Source: an uncultured Fibrobacter sp. (lineage in GTDB: Bacteria; Fibrobacterota; Fibrobacteria; Fibrobacterales; Fibrobacteraceae). From it: a DNA stretch of 35,394 bases. The stretch spans positions 1-35,394 of the forward strand of contig CAMHDS010000019.1 of assembly GCA_946183925.1 (NCBI GenBank), read 5' to 3'. This document shows, in pieces, positions 30,783 to 35,394 of this stretch (within the stretch, counting starts at the first letter, position 1; each line of letters begins with the position of its first letter). The position numbers were made by a program, and so were the translations under genes. The notes beneath the pieces were generated by a model that saw only the letters and a program-made list of their open reading frames with translations, had not been told where the DNA came from and made no database searches.

Positions 30783-31576
30783 ACAACGCTCGCGAAGTCC
30801 TGTCCAACCAAGACGGCCCTTTCAAGGATTTGGAAAAGCTGGTCCGCAAGTACGCCGCCACCGAATACAAGAGGCCCATCGCCGACCACACCCGGAATGC
30901 TTTCGCCGATGCGGAACGTTTCATTGCAGACTTTTACATCAAAGGGCGTGCCCAGTCCAAAGGAACATCCCGCTTGCCACTGCCAGTCATTCTGGATTCA
31001 GGTTGCGGCACCGGCGAAAGCACGCAACATCTGGCAAGGCGCTTTCCGGACTATCCCGTCATCGGCATCGACAAGTCCGCCTTACGCCTGGACAAGGCGG
31101 GCAGAGCCTTCGACACCGCTCAGTCCCGCGGCACCGAGGCACAAACCAACATCGCACGACAAAATGTGCCTAAAAACATTTTCTACGTCCGGGCGGAACT
31201 CATCGACTTTTGGCGGCTCGCCTTGGACAAGGTAACAAGCGGGCAATGGGTCATTCCCTATCACGCCCTCTACTACCCCAACCCCTGGCCCAAGCAGAGC
31301 GAAGCGGGCAGGCGTTTCCACCTGCACCCCATATTCCCCACCCTGTTGCAGCTAGCACAAGAAACGGAGTTGCGGACCAACTGGGAAATCTACGCACGTG
31401 AATTTGCACAGGCGGCGGGTATAGTCAAGGAGATCCCCGGTCAAGCCGGGGATGACAATGTAGTAGTGAAATCCGTTAGCTGCGAGGCTTTTTCGCCGAG
31501 GCAGCCCATCACCGCCTTCGAACGCAAATACAAGAATGCCCGCCAGCAGTTGTGGCGGGTCTTGGTCCATCGATAA
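30779..31576 (+). CDS. TrmB-like SAM-dependent methyltransferase
   Basis: The 265-residue protein has a class I methyltransferase fold: ILDSGCGTGESTQHLARRFP (71-90) binds SAM and VIGIDKSALRLDKA is strand 2. The motif YYPNPWPKQSEAGRRFHLHPIFPTLL (165-190) matches the catalytic loop of tRNA (guanine46-N7)-methyltransferases. It is longer than typical TrmB at the N-terminus (about 65 residues before the SAM site) and its closing region differs, so it may be a divergent TrmB or a related RNA methyltransferase. Residues 218-226 (EIPGQAGDD region) are encoded by a palindromic repeat. Translation is coupled to the activator gene by a 4-nt overlap. The stop is 9 bp from the convergent gene. Confidence 0.8.
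   Translation: MNNAREVLSNQDGPFKDLEKLVRKYAATEYKRPIADHTRNAFADAERFIADFYIKGRAQSKGTSRLPLPVILDSGCGTGESTQHLARRFPDYPVIGIDKSALRLDKAGRAFDTAQSRGTEAQTNIARQNVPKNIFYVRAELIDFWRLALDKVTSGQWVIPYHALYYPNPWPKQSEAGRRFHLHPIFPTLLQLAQETELRTNWEIYAREFAQAAGIVKEIPGQAGDDNVVVKSVSCEAFSPRQPITAFERKYKNARQQLWRVLVHR
31431..31457. repeat. Palindromic repeat inside the trmB-like gene
   Basis: ATCCCCGG (31433-31440) pairs perfectly with CCGGGGAT (31446-31453) around a TCAAG loop and is followed by GAC. Stem length and loop match the element at 24859-24879. Confidence 0.8.
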
Positions 31577-31585
31577 TCAAAAAAA

Positions 31586-32791
31586 TTAATTCCGTTCTTC
31601 CAGCCACTTCACGAAGGTGGGCACGTTCTTGGTGAACTGCACCCGCACATGGGAGTCCTGCAAAATCAGGAATTCCGTGAGGCCGTATTTCTTGCCTTCG
31701 GCGCCCCAGTCATAGGTATAGCCCAGGCGGGTCCAGGGGTAGCCCGTTTTCTTGACGTAGGCCTTTGCACGACTGTCGTCGAACCAGCGCTTGAACGAGA
31801 GCTTGAACTCCTTGTCGTAGGTGTAGTCGTCAAAGCTTTCGTCAAACTTCAGTGTCATAGAATCCAGCTTCACGTCGGTCTGGTAAGCCGGGCGCACCAG
31901 GTCTATGGGCTTCACCCACAAGGCAGAGAAATGGGTATACTTCGCGCTTGCACGAATTCCCAGCAGTTGCTTGAAGCGGACATCCCAATCCTTTACGCCA
32001 GCATTGTTCGACTTATACCAGGAATACAGTTCCTTTTCCGAAACTACCCATACTTCCTGCGACATGACCAACGTATCCGTATCGTAAATGTCAGGCCTAT
32101 CGTGGAAGGTAATCACCAGCACGCGGGTAGAATCCCTATCCCAAGTAATCCCGTCCGATTCAGGGGTAATGGTGACCAGAGGGTAAATCTCATCTTGTTT
32201 CGCTTCAGCCGCATCGGCAATAGCCGCCTCGTATTTCACCTGCAGCAAGGAATCCGAATCCATGCCCGTCGATACGGTCCGCCCTCTCGGGGTCACTACG
32301 TCACAGTAAGGAATCATGTGGAAGCCGGTGGCCACCTTGTGCTTCTCGAAAAATTCAATGAGCAGGTCGTCGTTCTGGGTAAACAGCTTGTCTCCTTCCA
32401 CAAAGGAAACCACCGTCTTGCAGAATCCCGATTCCGGCACCACCAGGCCCGACGCCCCGTCCTTGCGGGTAGTGTCCAGCACGAACTTGTGCTTGTCCTC
32501 GCCACAGGCGTATTCATAGTATTTCAGGGTTGCAACTCCAGGGCCCATCTCCTGCACAAAGAGGTTGTCCTGGTCTTCGCTATAGGCGGGTTTCACCAGC
32601 ACCGTAGAATCTCCCAGCTGCATATACTGGGGGCTGGCCTCGCTGCAGTAGAAGGCGGGCTGCCTGAACACGCCGATAACGCCTGACTTGTTCTTGAAAA
32701 ATTCCGGGTCATCTACCTTGGGCCCACCAGCGCACCCCCAAAAAGAAAGGGCGACTGTCCCAACCAAAGCACTCAAAAAAATCTTTTTCAT
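31586..32791 (-). CDS. Putative lipoprotein, function unknown
   Basis: I do not recognise a domain. The 401-residue product starts with a lipoprotein-like signal (MKKIFLSALVGTVALSFWGC, Cys20). Its lipobox has Trp at -2, which is unusual. The mature part is rich in aromatic and charged residues, including KYYEYACGEDKHKFVLDTT, WDRDSTRVLVITFHDRPDIYD and FDESFDDYTYDKEFKLSF, suggesting a beta-rich envelope protein. The ATG at 32791 gives the natural signal peptide; an earlier ATG at 32872 would overlap the upstream acyltransferase. It follows that gene by 16 bp, so both may be co-transcribed. It ends 9 bp from the convergent trmB-like gene, with no terminator visible between them. Confidence 0.7.
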   Translation of the reverse strand: MKKIFLSALVGTVALSFWGCAGGPKVDDPEFFKNKSGVIGVFRQPAFYCSEASPQYMQLGDSTVLVKPAYSEDQDNLFVQEMGPGVATLKYYEYACGEDKHKFVLDTTRKDGASGLVVPESGFCKTVVSFVEGDKLFTQNDDLLIEFFEKHKVATGFHMIPYCDVVTPRGRTVSTGMDSDSLLQVKYEAAIADAAEAKQDEIYPLVTITPESDGITWDRDSTRVLVITFHDRPDIYDTDTLVMSQEVWVVSEKELYSWYKSNNAGVKDWDVRFKQLLGIRASAKYTHFSALWVKPIDLVRPAYQTDVKLDSMTLKFDESFDDYTYDKEFKLSFKRWFDDSRAKAYVKKTGYPWTRLGYTYDWGAEGKKYGLTEFLILQDSHVRVQFTKNVPTFVKWLEERN

Positions 32792-32807
32792 CACAGATAC
32801 AAGATAG

Positions 32808-33833
32808 CTATTGGCGGCTTTTTTGCTTGCCGGCAAGCCATGGAATAAAACGATTAATGAACAGAATTTCAAGAACCAGGATTACCAGCGAAACCAAGGT
32901 AAGCGGGACACAAACCAAAAGCGAACTATGCAAATACCCTACATCCATACGGAACAGAGAAACTGTCGCTCCTATCAAGATTGCTTGAACCATCATGTGC
33001 AAAGCAAAAATGGTCAAGGTATTCTGGCCCAAGAAATCCAAAACCCTGTTTCCGGGAATCATCTTGCACAGTGAAACAAAACCTATCAATCCTGCATTGC
33101 ACATCAATGCCTGCATCAACAGGTACTCCCATGTCGCAGACGCATGATCACGCAGCCAAAACGCCAGCGCAAAAATAATAGCAGAAACAGCAACGAACGC
33201 ACAAGACCGTCCCTTCGAATTCAAGGTCCGTTCAACAAGGTTACACCGACTAAAAACAAATCCTGTCGAAAAAAAGAAAAGATAAAAACAGGCCTGATCC
33301 ACGTTCCAAACAGCATGAGGGAAATGCCTAATGTCCATGTATGTCCAATAAAAAATTCCATAGACAAAAAGACCCACAACGACAGAAGCTATCAAAAATT
33401 TATTTCGTAAGCGGAGCAAAATCCAAAAAGCTATTTCAACAACAAAAAGGCAGGTCAAAAACCAAAGCGGAGTAACAAAGATTCCGCTATTCACTCCATA
33501 AAGAATCTGCAACAGAGCATCGGCCACAGAAGTATCCGCCGCATGGCCGCTCAAGCCAAAGTTGCGTCTCACAAAGAACCAGAAAGCAAAAAGTATAGCT
33601 GAAAATCCAAAATACGGGACAAGGAGCGTTCGTACCTTCTTCAGGAACATTTTTCCAAAAGGCATTGATGCCGAAGAACCGAAGGTATAGCCAGAAAGAA
33701 AAAAGAACACCGGCAGTACAAAGGCAAAAATCACCTCGTTCACCAGATAAATGGACTCTAAGTGACCCAAGGCCACAAGAACTATGGCTAGGGCCCTGCA
33801 ATTGTCAATCCAGGTAATCCGCCGCGGTATCAT
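32808..33833 (-). CDS. Acyltransferase 3 family membrane protein
   Basis: The 341-residue protein has about ten hydrophobic helices and the Acyl_transf_3 hallmarks: an N-terminal RRITWIDNCRALAIVLVALGH, with the conserved His24, then PVFFFLSGYTFG. Members O-acylate surface glycans or other envelope molecules (OafA, fucose O-acetylase types). The donor and acceptor cannot be read. Codon use is clearly more AT-rich than the neighbours, with many AAA, ATT and TTT codons. This suggests recent transfer or relaxed selection, as is common for surface-glycan genes. A terminator for the upstream rpsA lies just before it. No strong ribosome-binding site is seen. Confidence 0.9.
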   Translation of the reverse strand: MIPRRITWIDNCRALAIVLVALGHLESIYLVNEVIFAFVLPVFFFLSGYTFGSSASMPFGKMFLKKVRTLLVPYFGFSAILFAFWFFVRRNFGLSGHAADTSVADALLQILYGVNSGIFVTPLWFLTCLFVVEIAFWILLRLRNKFLIASVVVGLFVYGIFYWTYMDIRHFPHAVWNVDQACFYLFFFSTGFVFSRCNLVERTLNSKGRSCAFVAVSAIIFALAFWLRDHASATWEYLLMQALMCNAGLIGFVSLCKMIPGNRVLDFLGQNTLTIFALHMMVQAILIGATVSLFRMDVGYLHSSLLVCVPLTLVSLVILVLEILFINRFIPWLAGKQKSRQ

Positions 33834-33850
33834 AGAACAATAATAAAAAG

Positions 33851-33877
33851 AAACCCCGCGGTTTTATCCGCGGGATT
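33851..33877 (-). terminator. Terminator of rpsA
   Basis: On the minus strand CCCGCGG-ATAAAA-CCGCGGG (33855-33874) is followed by GTTTCTTTTTATTATT. It lies about 120 bp after the rpsA stop and just before the acyltransferase start. Confidence 0.85.
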
Positions 33878-33940
33878 CCTTTAAGCGACTGGTTAGCGAT
33901 GAGTCCCAGGTGTTTTCATTTTGCACGAAGCGCCATTATT

Positions 33941-33996
33941 TCACCTCAAAGCAAGCCATAGGCTTGCGAACTCATCACTCATAACCCACAACTCAT
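33941..33996. repeat. Heptamer array H (AACTCAT type) with palindrome
   Basis: Eight 7-bp units run up to and overlap the first base of the rpsA stop. Four are AACTCAT, CACTCAT, AACCCAC and AACTCAT. A palindromic AAGCAAGCCATAGGCTTGCG sits in the same phase. An inverted partner (GGTTAGCGATGAGT) lies at about 33888-33901. Confidence 0.75.
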
Positions 33997-35394
33997 TAGG
34001 CTTCTTCAGCCGGCTTTTCGGCAGCTTCGTCAGCAGCCTTCTCAGCCTTCTTCTTGGTGCTCTTCTTCTTGGGGGCGGCGGCTTCACCGATGGTGGTGCC
34101 AGATTCGCCCGGCTTGTGAGAGTCCATCCAAGCCTTGAGCTCGGCGGATTCACGGTTCTTGAAGTAGTCCACGACGGAGAGGAAGATCTTCCTGTTGTTG
34201 AGGTCGATTTCGGTCACAACGGCCGGAACTTCGTCGCCAACCTTGAAAGCATCGGCCGGAACCTTGATGTATTCAGCGGTGAGCTTGGAAACCGGGATGA
34301 AGCCTTCGATACCATCAGCGAGTTCAACCACGACACCGCGGTCGAGCATGCGGATGATCTTGCCCTTCACTTCGGTGTCCACGGGATAGGTGGATTCCAC
34401 AGAATCCCACGGATCTTCGGTGAGGTGCTTCATGGACAGAGAAATGCGGCGCTTTTCCTTATCAACGGCGAGCACGACGCATTCGACCTTGTCACCCTTC
34501 TTGACCATTTCGTTCGGGTGGGTGATCTTCTTGGTCCAGGACATGTCGGAAACGTGGATGAGGCCGTCCACACCTTCCTTGATTTCGACGAAGGCGCCGA
34601 AGGAAGCGATGTTACGGATTTCACCAACCACGCGGGCACCCGGCGGAAGTTCAGTTTCGATAGAATCCCACGGATCGCTTTCGAGCTGCTTCATGCCGAG
34701 AGAGATGCGTTCGGCATCTTCTTCGACCTTGAGCACCACGGCTTCCACTTCCTGACCGATGGTGAGGATCTTGGACGGGTGCTTGACATGCTGGGTCCAG
34801 GACATTTCGGAAACGTGGATGAGGCCTTCGACGCCGCTATCCAGTTCAACGAATGCACCGTAATCGGTAATGGACACAACCTTACCCTTAACGATAGCGC
34901 CTTCCGGATAGCGTTCGGCGATGTCCTTCCACGGATGCGGCTTAAGCTGCTTCATGCCGAGAGAGATACGTTCCTTCTTGTCGTTGAAGTCGAGAACCAT
35001 AACTTCGACTTCCTGGCCGAGCTGGAGCATTTCGGTCGGGTGGTTGATGCGCTTGTAGCTCATGTCGGTGATGTGGAGGAGGCCGTCTACGCCGCCGAGG
35101 TCAATGAATGCACCGAAGTCGGTGATGTTCTTGACGATACCCTTGCGGACCTGACCCTTCTCGAGAGTTTCGAGAACGTCGCCACGCTGCTTGTTGCGTT
35201 CTTCTTCGAGAACCACACGGCGAGAAACGACGATGTTGCGACGGGCCTTGTTGACCTTGATAACCTTGAGATCGAATTCCTGGCCGATGAGGGCGTTGAT
35301 GTCCGGGATCTGACGGAGGTCGATCTGGGAACCCGGCAAGAAGGCGTCGATGCCGAACAGGTCGACAACCACACCGCCCTTGATACGCTTCGTG
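33996..35394 (-). CDS. rpsA: 30S ribosomal protein S1, 5' end outside window
   Basis: The frame is open to the window edge, giving about 465 residues. It starts mid-domain with the typical TKRIKGGVVVDLFGIDAFLPGSQ, so the N-terminus is missing. Four or more S1 RNA-binding repeats follow, each ending in a version of RISLGMKQL: GGVDGLLHITDMSY, SGVEGLIHVSEMSWTQHVKHP, EGVDGLIHVSDMSWTKKITHP and DGIEGFIPVSKL. Each is separated by DPWxSIE-type linkers. S1 helps mRNA binding and unwinding on the 30S subunit. The C-terminus is an Ala/Lys/Glu-rich tail (KKKSTKKKAEKAADEAAEKPAEEA in part). Codon use is highly biased, fitting high expression. Confidence 0.96.
   Translation of the reverse strand, partial: TKRIKGGVVVDLFGIDAFLPGSQIDLRQIPDINALIGQEFDLKVIKVNKARRNIVVSRRVVLEEERNKQRGDVLETLEKGQVRKGIVKNITDFGAFIDLGGVDGLLHITDMSYKRINHPTEMLQLGQEVEVMVLDFNDKKERISLGMKQLKPHPWKDIAERYPEGAIVKGKVVSITDYGAFVELDSGVEGLIHVSEMSWTQHVKHPSKILTIGQEVEAVVLKVEEDAERISLGMKQLESDPWDSIETELPPGARVVGEIRNIASFGAFVEIKEGVDGLIHVSDMSWTKKITHPNEMVKKGDKVECVVLAVDKEKRRISLSMKHLTEDPWDSVESTYPVDTEVKGKIIRMLDRGVVVELADGIEGFIPVSKLTAEYIKVPADAFKVGDEVPAVVTEIDLNNRKIFLSVVDYFKNRESAELKAWMDSHKPGESGTTIGEAAAPKKKSTKKKAEKAADEAAEKPAEEA

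Overview
The window looks like chromosomal DNA of a Fibrobacter-type anaerobe. This is inferred from gene content, not from a marker-gene search. The clues are a type III glutamine synthetase, acetate kinase, a three-subunit biotin-dependent Na+-pumping decarboxylase module, a lone FatA-type acyl-ACP thioesterase, several lineage-restricted lipoproteins, and AT-rich TATATT/TATCTT -10 elements very close to start codons. Genes are dense and many are tightly coupled. No prophage, transposase, integrase or CRISPR array is visible.

Layout. 1-2154 (minus): aroA, whose stop overlaps the start of a truncated sugar-type solute-binding protein. 2188-3904: acyl-ACP thioesterase, convergent with a lipoprotein-like ComEC-type metallo-beta-lactamase protein. 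4025-4637: a small basic Cys/His protein, tRNA-His and three hairpin terminators. 4704-7156 (minus): decarboxylase anchor, biotin carrier and beta subunit (oadG-like, BCCP, oadB). 7402-10173 (minus): a SpoIIE-type phosphatase fused to an anti-sigma-type ATPase domain, followed by its STAS partner. 10268-11507 (minus): PAP2 phosphatase and histidine phosphatase. 11679-12851: ackA. 12920-15906 (minus): nagZ-like lipoprotein and an ABC-F ATPase. 16005-17534: ECF sigma factor, membrane anti-sigma candidate and Cys/His-rich Spy/CnrX-like protein. 17611-19306 (minus): nadC and coaX. 19453-23619: two sugar-phosphate transferases flanking homoserine dehydrogenase. 23958-24848: DUF58 protein. 24867-27231 (minus): coiled-coil repeat protein and EF-G-like GTPase. 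27347-29464 (minus): glnN, divergent from a sigma54 activator and a TrmB-like methyltransferase (29637-31576). 31586-33833 (minus): acyltransferase and lipoprotein. 33996-35394 (minus): rpsA, cut by the window edge.

Three themes stand out. First, unrelated intergenic regions carry degenerate tandem repeats with a strict 7-bp period and locus-specific unit sequences. They often abut or include stop codons, and one 13-unit array lies in frame inside the EF-G-like gene. Short palindromic repeats also form part of coding sequence, in the trmB-like gene and at the EF-G-like stop. Second, the glnN/activator intergenic region has a well-spaced sigma54 promoter for glnN and two identical-geometry palindromes upstream of it, which suggests a local nitrogen-control circuit. 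Third, two self-contained signalling modules are present: the phosphatase/ATPase/STAS partner switch, with an internal 40-residue duplication, and the ECF/anti-sigma/periplasmic Cys-His operon that resembles CnrH-CnrY-CnrX in layout.

All functions are read from motifs and family knowledge. No database search was run.
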